NCBI GenBank assembly: GCA_029379385.1
Contig: CM055605.1
Location: 10,389,001-10,453,000 of the forward strand
Origin: Quillaja saponaria
Lineage: Eukaryota; Streptophyta; Magnoliopsida; Fabales; Quillajaceae
DNA length: 64,000 nucleotides
Direction: 5' to 3'
Positions within the stretch are counted from its first letter, which is position 1. Every line of letters starts with the position of its first letter. Position numbers and translations under genes: made by a program. Positions 36,411 to 49,700 of this stretch are shown in pieces. The notes under the pieces are model-generated. The model was given only the letters and a program-made list of their open reading frames with translations, did not search any database and was not told the origin of the DNA.

Positions 36411-38844
36411 GGTTGTTTGATTGTTACTGATGTTTTATACTTTTATTATTACAGGGTATGGTTCTTTTGACCTTATCAGTCACAGTAATTAACAGTACGG
36501 CCGTGTTTTTCGTAGCACTTTACATATTATCAATCGGTGAAGGCGGACACAAGCCCTGCGTGCAAACCTTTGCCGCCGATCAATTTGACGAAGAGACACA
36601 GGAGGAGAAAGAAACCAAGAGCTCATTCTTCAACTGGTGGTACTTGGGAATAGTAGTTGGCTCCACTGCTGCCATTTTAGTTGTTGTCTACGTGCAGGTA
36701 ACCTAATTATCACACTATAAATGGGTTACTCTTGAAAGAAATTTATTAAGGCATACTAACTCTAAAATGGTTAGCCTGGTGTTAAGAAGGTGTGCACCAT
36801 CTATTGACTTTTTGGATTCTAATTTTTATAAGAAAAGTTGTGAAGAGTAAATTTTTTATAAATTCTATAATTTGCATAAATGATTGTCTTTAATCAAACC
36901 GAAAAGATAATTAATTAATTTAGGTGCTTGTAAATTAGGTTGGACACACTAGACTGCTAAATAATAATAATAAAAAAAAAATACTAATATGTTATTTATT
37001 GCATATCACTATATCATGATCAAATACTGAATTAAATGTAAAATATTTCTTAAATGTATTTCTTAATGTATTTCTTAAACAAGTGCATTAAGGGAACTTG
37101 TTTAAATTTTTATATATATTAACTAAATTTATGCATAAGAGTACTTAGACAAATAAGCTAACAAGTCATTTATTACATGCTACTATAAGCAAGACCAAAT
37201 ATTGCATTAAATGTGTTATTTGTTTCTAAGTATATTATGCTAACAAGTATTCTGAAATCACTCGTTAAAAAATTCATTATATATAAATAGTGATGATGAA
37301 TATTACTAAAATTATTGTGACATGAAATAAATTATATGTGCGTTGTATCTCTATACAGGATAATGTGGGGTGGGGTGTTGGATTGGGAGTCTTGGCAGCC
37401 GTTCTGGCAGTATCGCTTGTCTTATTCTTGCTTGGAATTAATAAGTACCGAAAGGAAAGCCCACCAGGAAGCCCATTTACGAAACTAGCCCAAGTCTTTG
37501 TAGCTGCAGCCAGGAAATGGCGCGTGAGTGCAACGCGCTATGACCCACCAATATTTTGGTATGGGGACGAGTGGGATGGAACCCAATTAGAACGTCAACC
37601 AAGAGCCAAAGGTGAAAATTTGGCTCATACTAGTCATTTCAGGTACAGCTTCTGTCATACTCATAGTCAACTCTATTTTTATAATTTATAAGTCAATAAT
37701 ATCATTATTCCTTTGCAGTATCAAAATGCTATAGATAGTTGTGAATGTGTTGATCTCAAATAAATTTAGACCATGCATATGTTATCAGGAGAAAACAAGT
37801 CTTTTTTTTTTTTCTTTTTTTTTTTCCGGCACTTTTAATTTTGAAACATATTTATATTTGTTCATAGTCTTATCTATATTATATTTATGGGCGAGAATGC
37901 ATTGACATACATTTTACAGTCTCTTCAATCAAGATTATACTTTTATTTCTCTGTTTTTTGTTATTGTCACATAAAATTACTAACTGAAGTAGTTGTATAG
38001 ATTTTTAGACAAGGCAATGATGGTTGACGACCTTGATGCATCAAAGGATACTAGAAATCCTTGGAGGCTATGCTCATTGAATCAAGTTGAAGAAGTGAAG
38101 CTTGTTCTTCGTCTAATCCCAATATGGTTGAGTTGCTTGATGTTCAATGTTATACAAACCCAACTCCATACTTTCTTCACTAAACAAGGCAGCACGATGA
38201 TTAGATCAGTTGGACCACACTTTCAATTTCCTCCAGCATCACTTCAAGGCTTAGTTGGGATCACAATCCTCTTCATTGTTCCAATTTATGATCGGATTTT
38301 CATCCCGGTAGCTAGAAAATTTACAGGACATCCTTCTGGCATAACTGTGCTACAGAGGATCGGTATCGGTCTCTTCTTATCCATACTTAACATGGTTGTC
38401 TCAGCTATTGTAGAAGCTAAAAGGGTTGAAGTTGCTAGAGACCATAATCTTATAAACAACCCAAATGCAATATTGCCAATGAAAGTTTGGTGGCTTCTCC
38501 CTCAATACATGATTACTGGTTTGTCTGATGCATTTGCAGTTGTTGGGCTTCAAGAATTATTCTATGATCAAATGCCAGAAGGATTGAGAAGTATAGGAGC
38601 TGCAGCATACATAAGCATTCTAGGAGTTGGAAGTTTTCTTAGTAATTTTATTATATCAATTGTGCAGGCAATTACATCAAGAGCTGGTGGGAAATGGCTA
38701 GGAGACAATCTGAACAAGGCACATCTTGATTACTTTTATTGGGTGTTGGCAGGATTGAGTGCTTTGAATTTGTGTATCTTTGTATGGATTTCTAGTGGTT
38801 TTGTGTACAAAAAAGTTGATAAGGACGAAATAACTGGTAATTGA
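35818..38844 (+). CDS. NRT1/PTR family (NPF) proton-coupled transporter, NPF5-like
   Basis: Membrane transporter of the NPF (POT/PTR) family. Members move nitrate, peptides or hormones together with protons across plasma or vacuolar membranes. Five exons: 35818-35887, 36024-36241, 36455-36697, 37359-37642 and 38001-38844, all GT-AG with matching phases. They give 552 residues, the usual family length. The proton-coupling motif ExxER is EVAER (about residues 26-30). GGHKPCVQTFAADQFDE and the FNWWY region (about 126-160) are the conserved PTR signature, followed by a hydrophilic loop and a C-terminal half ending in several membrane spans. Subfamily 5 is suggested by overall wording, not proven; the substrate cannot be read from sequence. 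The gene appears intact, with a good TATA box. Its last 64 codons are duplicated downstream at 42793. Intron 2 holds a (TA)n run. Confidence 0.93.
36378..36407. repeat. (TA)n microsatellite in NPF intron 2
   Basis: About 30 bases of alternating TA between the second and third exons. Confidence 0.85.
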
Positions 38845-40984
38845 AAGGAGACAGATCCAATGATATTAACGATAAATGAATAAAATATTGTATCAAGTTG
38901 TTAGTATTATTTCTGACTTTGATCGGATTAGATATGTGTATTTGTTGAAATACGTGTAAATTGATCCAAACACAACTTGATTGTCAAATCATTAAAAAGA
39001 ACAAAAAACATATTATATAGATTCATATTGGAAAAATATAGAAATTGACATAATTTAATATGGTAGAAAAAAGAAACATATTCCTTCTTATGATTTTTAG
39101 TTTGATAACTTGGCTTTGTTCTTCACAGAGATGGAAGGATGTGTAGCCAATCACAACGGTCAAAACCCTCTTAGTTTCCTATTTGATTATGCTGTATTTG
39201 TTGAAAGTTTATGAGACGGATGGATTAAGTTGAAAGAGTTTCGACAGCCAATTATAGTTTCGTGCAAAGCGACTAAGAAATAAAAGATTTTCGAATGTGA
39301 AATATTAGTTCAATTAATTGGTAAATTTTTTTGGTGTTGTATATTGTTATTATGAACTTGGGATTGAATATGGTATTAATCTGTGATCGGGGTTTATGAA
39401 AAAAGAGAAAACTGCCTCATGTTGTGTAGATAGCTTATAAGTACGTAATTATTTAGAACACATACAGTCTTATTTTAGTAGTAATAAATAAAAACAAGTA
39501 ACTCCACCTTCTATTTTGTTGATATTAGATGGACATCTCTTTTATTTTTAAAACTTATATATCTATCTCATGAAGTTTAAAATTAAGATAAAATATCTAC
39601 AGTATATCTTTATTATATTAGTAAGAAACAAGTATGATTTAACATTATCCGTTTAAATTAATGATGAAACAGTATTGTTCAGCTTAAATGGAATAAAAAT
39701 AAAAATAGGAATAATTCTTAAAATAATTATACAACTAAAAGTATAAAAATAAGAGAAACAATGCTTTTTGGCAAGAATTACTCCATATTATTTTCTTAAA
39801 AATATTATATTTTGTAAACCTTTTTCCATTATTTTTTATATGATACTTAGAATCACCATAAATATAATTGACTTTTATCTTATTTGATTTTAATAATGTC
39901 ATGTAATAGTGCTAACATTTGAATGTGCGAGTTTGGTTCAACTGGTTAAAGTCTATGGTGTTGTATTTCAAAGACTTGAGATAGCTCAAAAATTCATTGG
40001 ATTTCCTACGAACCAGAAAACAAATGATGCTAGAATTAATATATTTTTTAACAATAAGGGTATTTAGATCTTTTTTATTTTTATTTTTTAGTTTTATTTA
40101 TTAAGTTGTAACATTTTTTTCTTCTTTTAATTTTAGAGGAGGCTTTTGTAGGTGTAATTAGAAATACTGAAAAAATTTGTGTAATAATAATATAATTCAA
40201 GAAAGATTGAAGTTATTTACTTAATTAAAAACAAAATTTGAAGAGATTCAAACTTAATTTGATAAAGGATTGATTGATAAATTTAGTCCAAGTATTTCAT
40301 CAAAACTGTTTTTTTTTTTTTTTTTTTGATAAGGTTGCTTGTCTTGATGTACAGCGCTGTTAGCCCTTCAAAATTCTCAAAGAAGAATGCTAAAATCATG
40401 ATGTTTGATATTATTATTTGCATGATTATAAAACTCATGAGCAGCCAACAATGTTTATCATAGATTTTATGTGAATCATTACTATCATGTATGAGAAATA
40501 TATATAAGATATTAACTTGTTTCAAGTAATAGTCATGTAAAACTTAACAGGCAAATAATGAGATATTGGAGATAACTAAACGTTGATGCCAATACCCGCC
40601 ACTTTTTCACAAGCAACACAATGAATTTCTCAGTAGAAATGAAAATCATAATTTGAAACTATACAGTGGCGACATTGACCCTAATAATTTTGTACCAAAT
40701 TTTGAATCATTAATGCTCTTCTACGGTATTTTAGAGTCAATGATGTGCTGTGCATCTCCTCTCTGCTGAATAACTTGGTTGTGGTACATTAGCCTCTCGA
40801 GGAATTCAATTCGAAATTTCAATGAGCTAGTCTGGCATTTTAGAGGCATGAACAAATTGGAGGTTGCGTAAGGATGCGACCGAGCTATTAGGCACAAAAC
40901 AATTCAACAAAATCTCGAAAGAATTATATGTCTTGTTTAAATAACATACTCTAGAGGTGGATAATGTAAGCTCTGAAGTCATCA

Positions 40985-42050
40985 TCACCACCTTGAGGCC
41001 TTTATAGTTTCGATCTTAACAAGCGAACCCCAACTAGCCTTGGCATTGATGAAAACTATTTTTGAAGCATAAGAAGAACAAACAAAGGAAATCAAAAGTA
41101 AAATAACTGGATTGATGAAGACCGTCATTGATGGAGTTATATTGGCCCTGACAGAAATAAGAAATTCCAAAACTTGACAAAGAAAATCAAAAGTAAAATA
41201 ACTAGGTTGATGAAAACCGTTATTGATGTAGCTATATTGGCCATGACAAAAATAAGAAATTCCAAAACTTATCTGATTTTAGAAGAGAGAACTAATTGCT
41301 CATAAATGAAGAAAGAGACATTATTAAACATTAGATATATTTTTAACTTTGAATTACCAAAATATCCTTTAATGATTGATTAGTTTTGATAATCATATAG
41401 TGGTTTTTTTGTCCACTTAAAAAAGTGGACAATGATAACCTCCACACATATTGGTGGATGTTACAATTTCTGGAGTTGCTGATAACATACACACGTATGT
41501 GGAAGTTAATTGTCCTCTTTTCTGAAATCGACAAAAAGAACTAAACTATAGAAACAACACTACAAGGGGTTTATTTGTAATTTAGTTTTTTTACAACAAA
41601 AAAAAAAAAACAAAACAACCCTCCTTTCTTTATCTCCAATGTCACACTCCTACCAAAAACACCTACAACTCTTTTTCTCTCTACCATTCACCTTCACCCA
41701 CTCCTCTGCAGTAGAGCTTTCTCTCCCTCCACACTTCTATACAATATAACTTTTTCAGTCCAATAAACCCCATATATTTAAGTTTCATTTAATATTAGAA
41801 AATCTTAAGTATACCCCATCCAAGAAAAATTCATTTTTAAAATTGGAGATCAATTTGATTGCAGAGGGAAAATTTGAATGTATGAGATTTTGGCACAATT
41901 GCCAATCGTGTTAGCAGTGTTCGTGATGCACTAGACTATACTATCAATTATGAAATTTTGAATCAGAACAAGAATAAACAAAGGGAATCAAAAGTAAAAT
42001 AACTAGATTGATAAGGAAGAAATAACTAGTAATTGAAATGAGACATAATC
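40985..42050. repeat. upstream-NPF repeat, copy B
   Basis: Diverged copy of 34365-35180 with rotated order. Its first part contains a 100-bp internal direct repeat (AAATCAAAAGTAAAATAACT at about 41090, 41186 and 41989). On the minus strand each carries a short frame with a strongly hydrophobic stretch that resembles a signal peptide (MTVFINPVILLLISFVCSS). Confidence 0.65.
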
Positions 42051-42235
42051 CAATGAATATTAATGATGAATAAGTAAAATATTGTATCAAGTTGTTAGCT
42101 AGTGTTATTCTCTGCTTGAATGACCTAATTTTGATCAAAACAGAGAGGTTTATTAGTTGAAATACGAGTCAACTGACCTGGACACCACTTGACTATCAAA
42201 ATTTAGAGAAATAAAAAAAGTATTAAGTAAACGTA

Positions 42236-42768
42236 TTGGGTAGTCCACTGCCAAAAACATATCATATAGACCTGTTGTTCAAATCTCTTCTCAGCTTTTG
42301 CCTAAAGAAAATGGTTAGATCAATCATAGTTAAAGGAGGAGTTTCACAGGTGTTACAAGCAGATATATATATATTTCTAATAAGTAGAAGTATTGTAGTT
42401 AGCTTAATATTTATGTTTCTATTTAATTGGTGGTTAGTTAGTAGAGTAACTTTATTCCTATTTAATAAGTGGATATCTAGTAGTATAGCTAGTCTTTGGG
42501 GAATCTAACGTTCTTAACTGTAGTGTAGCTATTAGCTATTCTTGTAGGATTCGATGTAAGATGCAAATTGTTTCCCCTCTATTTAAGAATGCAAATTCAT
42601 AAACTTAAGGGCATTGACTATTATTCTACACTCAAGAGTGTACTGGAGACTTGAGTTTCCTCGAATTAACTAATTCTTACTCTCTTAATTACTTCATGTT
42701 GACTTTTAAATTAACATTGTTAACATTATAGCCTCAATTGCAACACATATGGTATTGAAGCATCAAGC
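42236..42768 (+). other. LTR and leader of a gypsy element, first copy (cut off by duplication)
   Basis: TGTTACAAGC at about 42353 is a possible LTR start. A TATA-like CTATTTAAG lies near 42580, and CAACACATATGGTATTGAAGC just before the ATG looks like a worn initiator-Met tRNA primer site. The same sequence precedes the longer gag at 46768. The LTR borders cannot be fixed because no 3' LTR is visible. Confidence 0.5.
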
Positions 42769-42984
42769 ATGGACCAGCGTGTGGAGCAAATTATATCAAT
42801 TGTGCAGGCAATTACATCAAGAGCTGGTGGGAAATGTCTAGGAGACAATCTGAACAAGGCACATCTTGATTACTTTTATTGGGTGTTGGCAGGATTGAGT
42901 GCTTTGAATTTGTGTATCTTTGTATGGATTTCTAGTGGTTTTGTGTACAAAAAAGTTGATAAGGACGAAATAACTGGTAATTGA
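42769..42984 (+). pseudogene. chimeric ORF: gypsy gag start fused to the NPF C-terminus
   Basis: 71 codons: MDQRVEQI from the gypsy gag, joined in frame to the last 63 residues of the NPF transporter, including its stop. The join shares ATT (42790-42792) with both parents. One replacement relative to the parent is W to C in the GGKWLG phrase. It lacks the rest of the transporter, so no transport function is expected. It would be transcribed only from the retroelement LTR. Confidence 0.85.
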
Positions 42985-44952
42985 AAGGAGACAGATCCAA
43001 TGATATTAACGATAAAGGAATAAAATATTGTATCAAGTTGTTAGTATTATTTCTGACTTTGATCGGATTAGAGATGTGTATTTGTTGAAATACGTGTAAA
43101 TTGATCCAAACACAACTTGACTGTCAAATCATTAAAAAAAACAAAAAACATATTATATAGACTCATGTTGGAAAAATATAGAAATTGACATAATTTAATA
43201 TGGTAGAAAAAAGAAACATATTCCTTCTTATGATTTTTAGTTTGATGCTTTGTTCTTCACAGAGATGGAAGGATGTGTAGCCAATCACAACGGTCAAAAC
43301 CCTCTTAGTTTTCTATTTGATTATGCTGTATTTGTTGAAAGTTTATGAGACGGACGGATTAAGTTGAAAGAGTTTCGACAGCCAATTATAGTTTCGTGCA
43401 AAGCAACTAAGAAATAAAAGATTTTCGAACGTGAAATATTAGTTGAATTAATTGGTAAATTTTTTTGGTGTTGTATATTGTTATTATGAACTTGGGATTG
43501 AATATGGTATTAATCTGTGATCGGGGTTTATGAAAAAAGAGAAAACTGCCTCATGTTGTGTAGATAGCTTATAAGTACGTAATTATTTAGAACACATACA
43601 GTCTTATTTTAATAGTAATAAATAAAAACAAGTAACTCCACCTTCTATTTTGTTGATATTAGATGGACATCTCTTTTATTTTTAAAACTTATATATCTAT
43701 CTCATGAAGTTTAAAATTAAGATAAAATATCTACAGTATATCTTTATTATATTAGTAAGAAACAAGTATGATTTAACATTATCCGTTTAAATTAATGATG
43801 AAACAGTATTGTTCAGCTTAAATGGAATAAAAATAAAAATAGGAATAATTCTTAAAATAATTATACAACTAAAAGTATAAAAATAAGAGAAACAATGCTT
43901 TTTGGCAAGAATTACTCCATATTATTTTCTTAAAAATATTATATTTTGTAAACCTTTTTCCATTATTTTTTATATGATACTTAGAATCACCATAAATATA
44001 ATTGACTTTTATCTTATTTGATTTTAATAATGTCATGTAATAGTGCTAACATTTGAATGTGCGAGTTTGGTTCAACTGGTTAAAGTCTATGGTGTTGTAT
44101 TTCAAAGACTTGAGATAGCTCAAACATTCATTGGATTTCCTACGAACCAGAAAACAAATGATGCTAGAATTAATATATTTCTTAACAATAAGGGTATTTA
44201 GATCTTTTTATTTACTTTTTACTTTTATTTATTAAGTTGTAACATTTTTTTCTTCTTTTAATTTTAGAGGAGGCTTTTGTAGGTGTAATTAGAAATACTG
44301 AAAAAATTTGTGTAATAATAATATAATTCAAGAAAGATTGAAGTTATTTACTTAATTAAATTTTTTTTTGAAGAGATTCAAACTTAATTTGATAAAGGAT
44401 TGATTGATAAATTTAATCCAAGTATATCATTAAAACTGTTTTTTTTTTTGATAAGGTTGCTTGTCTTGATGTACAGCGCTGTTAGCCCTTCAAAATTCTC
44501 AAAGAAGAATGCTAAAATCATGATGTTTATTATTTGCATGACTATAAAACTCATGAGCAGCCAACAATGTTTTTCATAGATTTTATGTGAATCATTACTA
44601 TCATGTATGAGAAATATATATAAGATATTAACTTGTTTTAAGTAATAGTCATGTAAAACTTAACAGGCAAATAATGAGATATTGGAGATAAATAAACGTT
44701 GATGCTAATAGCCGCCACTTTTTCACAAGCAACACAATGATGTGCTGTGCATCTCTTCTCTCCGCTGAATAACTTGGTTATGGTACGTCTCAATTCGAAA
44801 TTTCAATGAGCTAGTCTGGCATTTTAGAGGCTTGAGCAAATTGGAGGTTGTATAAGGATGCGACCGAGCTATTAGGCACACAACAAGGCAACAAAATCTT
44901 GAAAGAATTATATGTCTTGTTTTAATAACATACTCTAGCTCTGAAGTCATCG

Positions 44953-46150
44953 TCACCACCTTGAGGCCCTTACCGTTTCGACCTTAACAAGCGAACTCCA
45001 ACTAACCTTGGCATTGATGAAAACTATTTTTGAAGCACAAGAAGAACAAACAAAGAAAATCAAAAGTAAAATAACTAGATTGATGAAAACCGTCATTAAT
45101 GGAGTTATATTGGTCATGACAGAAATAAGAAATTCCAAAACTTGACAAAGAAAATCAAAAGTAAAATAAGTTGATGAAAACCGTCATTGATGAAGTTATA
45201 TTGGCCATGACAGAAATAAGAAATTCCAAAACTTATCTGGTGAGAGAACTAATTACTCATAAATGAAGAAAGAGACATTATTAAACATTAGATATAATTG
45301 TAAATTTGAATTACTAAAATATCCTTTAATGTTTGATTAGTTTTAATAATCATATAGTGATTTTTTTGTCCATTTAAAAAAGTGGACAATGATAACCTCC
45401 ACACATATTGGTGGATGTTAGAATTTCTGGAGTTGCTGTTAACTTACACACGTATGTGGAAGTTAATTGTCCTCTTTTCTGAAATCGATAAAAAAGAACT
45501 AAACTATAGAAACAACACTACAAGGGGTTTATTTGTAATTTAGTTTTTTTTACAAAAAAAAAAAAAAAAAAAAAAAAAAACAACAACCCTCCTTTCCTTA
45601 TATCCAATGTCACACTCCCACCAAAAACACCTACAACTCTTTTTCTCTCTACCATTCACCTTCACCCACTCCTCTGCAGTAGAGCTTTCTCTCCCTCCTT
45701 ATTATGTTCATCTTTCTCTCCCTCCACACTTCTATACAATATAACTTTTTCAGTCCAATAAGCCCCATATATTTAAGTTTCATTTAATATTAGAAAATCT
45801 TAAGTATACCCCATACAAGAAAAATTCATTTTTAAAATTGGAGATCAATTTGATTGCAGAGGGAAAATTTGAATGTATGAGATTCTGGCACAATTGCCAA
45901 TCGTGTTAGCAGTGTTCGTGATGCACTAGACTATACTATAAATTATGAAATTTTGAACTAGAACAAGAATAAACAAAGGGAATCAAAAGTAAAATAACTA
46001 GATTGATAAGGAAGAAATAACTAGTAATTGAAATGAGACATAATCCAATGAATATTAATGATGAATAAATAAAATATTGTATCAAGTTGTTAGCTAGTGT
46101 TATTCTCGGTTTGAATGACCTAATTTTAATCAAAATAGAGAGGTTTATTA
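44953..46150. repeat. upstream-NPF repeat, copy C
   Basis: The copy within duplication unit 2 of the repeat at 40985-42050. Same rotated order as copy B, with the same signal-peptide-like minus-strand frame (44953-45138). Confidence 0.65.
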
Positions 46151-46239
46151 GTTGAAATACGCATATACTGACCTGGACACTATCTGACTGTCAAAATTTA
46201 GAAAAATAAAAAACGTATTAAGTAAATGTATTGGGTAGT

Positions 46240-46767
46240 CCACTGCCAAAAACATATCATAAAGATCTGTTGTTCAAATCTCTTCTCAGCTTTTGCCTAA
46301 AGAAAATGGTCAGATCAATCATAGTTAAAGGAGGAGTTTCACAGATGTTACAAGCAGATATATATATATATATTTCTAGTAAGTAGAAGTATTGTAGTTA
46401 GCTTAATATTTATGTTTCTATTTAATTGGTGGTTAGTTAGTAGAGTAACTTTATTCCTATTTAATAAGTGGATATCTAGTAGTGTAGCTAGTCTTTGGGG
46501 AATCTAACGTTCTTAACTGTAGTGCAGCTATTAGCTATCTTGTAGGATTCGATGTAAGGTGCAAATTGTTTCCCCTCTATTTAAGAAAGCAAATTAATAA
46601 ACATAAGGGCATTGACTATTATTCTACACTCAAAGAGTGTACTGGAGACTTGAGTTTCCTCGAATTGACTAATTCTTACTCTCTTAATTACTTCATGTTG
46701 ACTTTTAAATTAACATTGTTAAGAATATAGCCTCAATTGCAACACATATGGCATAGAAGCATCAAGC
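46240..46767 (+). other. LTR and leader of a gypsy element, second copy
   Basis: Counterpart of 42236-42768, here still joined to its own gag. A TATA-like TCTATTTAAG lies near 46576. A primer-site-like ATGGCATAGAAGC precedes the gag ATG at 46768. Confidence 0.5.
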
Positions 46768-49700
46768 ATGGACCAGCGTGTGGAGCAAATTGTGAAAAAT
46801 ATGGCATTAATCACATCAGAACAAGTTGAAATAAAGAATGACATTATGAATCACATGAATGAGTTGTTTGGTGAGCTCAGTGCCAGAATGGAAAGTTTAT
46901 CAGCTTATGATGAAGCTGAGATTTCCACCGCTCAACCAAGAGGCTGGCGCTACAACAATACATTTCTAAATACTTCTTTCGCCCCAAATAAAATGAAACT
47001 TCCTTGCTACGTTAGTGAGGGAGATCATACCAGTTGTTTGTCCAGGGCATAGTAATTTCTCTTCCTCTATTAGACATGGGTAATGAAATGTGTAGCGATT
47101 GCATCTTTTCATTTGGAAAATGATGCCCAGTTTTGGTACCAAGTTTTTAAGCAGAGAAATCGTTTATCACTTGGGAAGAATTTAAGGAAAGGCTTCATGC
47201 GCTATATGGTCTGAACTAGTTTAATGATTCTTTTGGCGAACTTACTAAATTACAGCAAACCGGAACTGTACGAGATTATCATACTAAATTTGAGAAGTTG
47301 TTGGCCTATCTCAAGCTTGACAGGTTAGTTATTTCATCAGTGGGTTAGTATACTCCATTCAAACAAATGTGCAGGCAAACCAGTCCACTACTTTGTCATC
47401 TGCAATCGAGTTGGCACGCTTGTTTGAAGAACGTAATAATGTTCAATGCAAAAGGGTAACAATAGTTCCTTCTTCCAAGGAAACTACTCAATCACGCTCT
47501 TTAATTAGGATCATCTAGTTCTCCCATTTTTTCTATAAAGAAGTTGAAACTTAAAGAAATTCAAGAAAGACGGAGGAAACAGTTTTGTTTCTGATGTAAT
47601 GACAAGAACAATTGATGACGGATCTGGTGATCATTTGATGGAGATCCCAAAAATTTCTCTTCATGCAATTACTGGAAGTTGCACACCAGACACCATGAGA
47701 GTGCATGAAATTGAAGAGCTAGCAAACAGGGATGGATTATAACCCAATCAAAGAGGCTGGGTTAAGGTAATGGTTGCTTCAGGGGAGAAACTAGTTAGTT
47801 TAGGTAAAATCACTTATTTTACTTCAGCTACAAAAACTCCCTATAATTGTTGATTTCTATATATTTCCATTGGAGAGATATGATGTGGTCTTAAGGACTA
47901 AATGGTAGAGCACTTTGGGACCTATTGTTTGAGATTTCTTTAAGTTACATATGATGTTCAAAATGCTTGACAAAGATGTCTCACTGCAGGGGTAACTTAT
48001 TCATAAGAATAAGTTTTTATCCAGTCATAGAATGAAACGTGTGAATAGAAATGAGGAGCCATAATGCAGCTATATCATCTTAATGACCCACAATTGAAAT
48101 CATAATATTCTAAAATTCCTTCTGAAGTGTTGCAACTACTTAACCAATTCAAACTGGTAACGGCAGAGCCTAATAGACTTCCTCCTAAGAGAGCTCATGA
48201 TCATAGGATCCCATTGCTTGAAGGAAAATGACCGGTCTATGTAAGCCATATCAATATCCTTATTTCCAGGAATCAGAGATTGAGAAACTGATTCTGGAAA
48301 TGCTTGCTTGTGGCATTGTTCAACCTAGTAACAACCATTACTTATCTCTGGTTTCTTGGTGAAAAACAAGATGACTCGTGGCTTATGTGTTTCGATTATC
48401 GAGCTCTGAATCATATAATGGTGAAGGATAAGTTTCCTATTCCTATAATTGATGAGTTCTTAGAAGAGTTGAATGGGGCTATAGTTTTCTCGAAATTGGA
48501 TTTACTCTCGGTCTACCATCAAATACGAGTCTACCCATATGATATTGAGAAGGGAAAAACAAATTTCTAGTGATGTCATTCAGCCTCACTAATGCACCTC
48601 TAACCTTCCAGTAACTCAGGAACGAGGTACTTCAGCCTTGTTTGAGAATATTTGTTCTTGTCTTCTTTGATGACATTATAGAAAATCATTGGTTGATCAT
48701 ATAAAGCATCTACAAGTTGTATTTTTTCAGTATTAAAGTGTCACCAATTATTCGTGAATATAAAAAAAATGCCAATTTGGTCAAAAAGAGGTGAATTACC
48801 TGGGTCATGTAATTCCAGCTACAGGTGTAGCTGTTGACCCCGCCAAGATCAAAGCTATGTTGAAGTGGCCTAAGCCTTATTCTATTAAAACCTTGTGTGA
48901 TTTTTTGGGACTGATGGGGTGCTATCGAAAGTTTATAAAAAACCACAACAAATTAACTGCTCTTCTCGCAAAGATGCTCTGAAAGATTCTTTTAAGTGGA
49001 ATCCACTAGCAGAAGAGACATTTGAATTTTTGAAGAAAGTTATGACATGTGCTCCAGTTCTAGTCTTACCAGATTTCACAAAATATTTATAGTAGAATGT
49101 GATGCTTCCGGATCAGGAGTTGGTGTTGTTTTATTACAGGAGTGACCAATAGCTTTTTTTACCCGTGTCTTACAGGGAAAAAAAAAAAAAAAAATCTCTT
49201 TTTATCAACTTATACATAGAGATTTTAGCTCTTGCATTGGTTGTCCAAAAATGGAGGCCATACCTTTTGGGGAGGCATTTTACAGTTCCAATAAACCACC
49301 AAAACTTGAAGCATCTGTAGAATCAACAGATATCCATGATGGCTCAACAACGCTGGCTTTACAAACTTACGGGGTTTGATTTTTTCCTTTGAATATAAAA
49401 GAGGGAAGGACAACATAGTATATGACATCCTTTCACAAAGAGAAGAATGAGATAAAACGGAAAAAGTGTTTGCACTTTCATATCTACTTCCTAATTGGCT
49501 TGAAGCTCCACAGTTACAACGCCTGGGGAATTTGATCAAGGAATAAAAAGCACTAGGTCCCTGGAAATATCAAGGGCATCATATTTTTAAGCACAAAATT
49601 TATTTACCAGCAGACTCCTCATTAATTAACAATATTGTAGGGCAATTTCATAACAGTACACATGAAGGATTTGTCAAGACTCTCCATCAGATCAGAAGTA

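Larger units (their letters stand above)
38653..42792 (+). repeat. 4.1-kb tandem duplication, unit 1
   Basis: Runs from within the last NPF exon, through the NPF 3' flank and the promoter-like repeat, to the first 24 bases of a gypsy gag. It matches unit 2 (42793-46791) almost base for base over most of its length. It holds 119 bp (40625-40743) missing from unit 2. The body (38845-40984) is non-coding apart from a possible tRNA-like phrase at 39930. Confidence 0.9.
42793..46791 (+). repeat. 4.0-kb tandem duplication, unit 2
   Basis: Copy of 38653-42792. Differences are scattered substitutions and a few indels. The largest is a 119-bp deletion at about 44735-44740 between two CAATGA words that are both still present in unit 1. 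A poly-A run (about 45556-45580) is expanded relative to unit 1. The unit ends inside the intact start of the gypsy gag. Confidence 0.9.
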
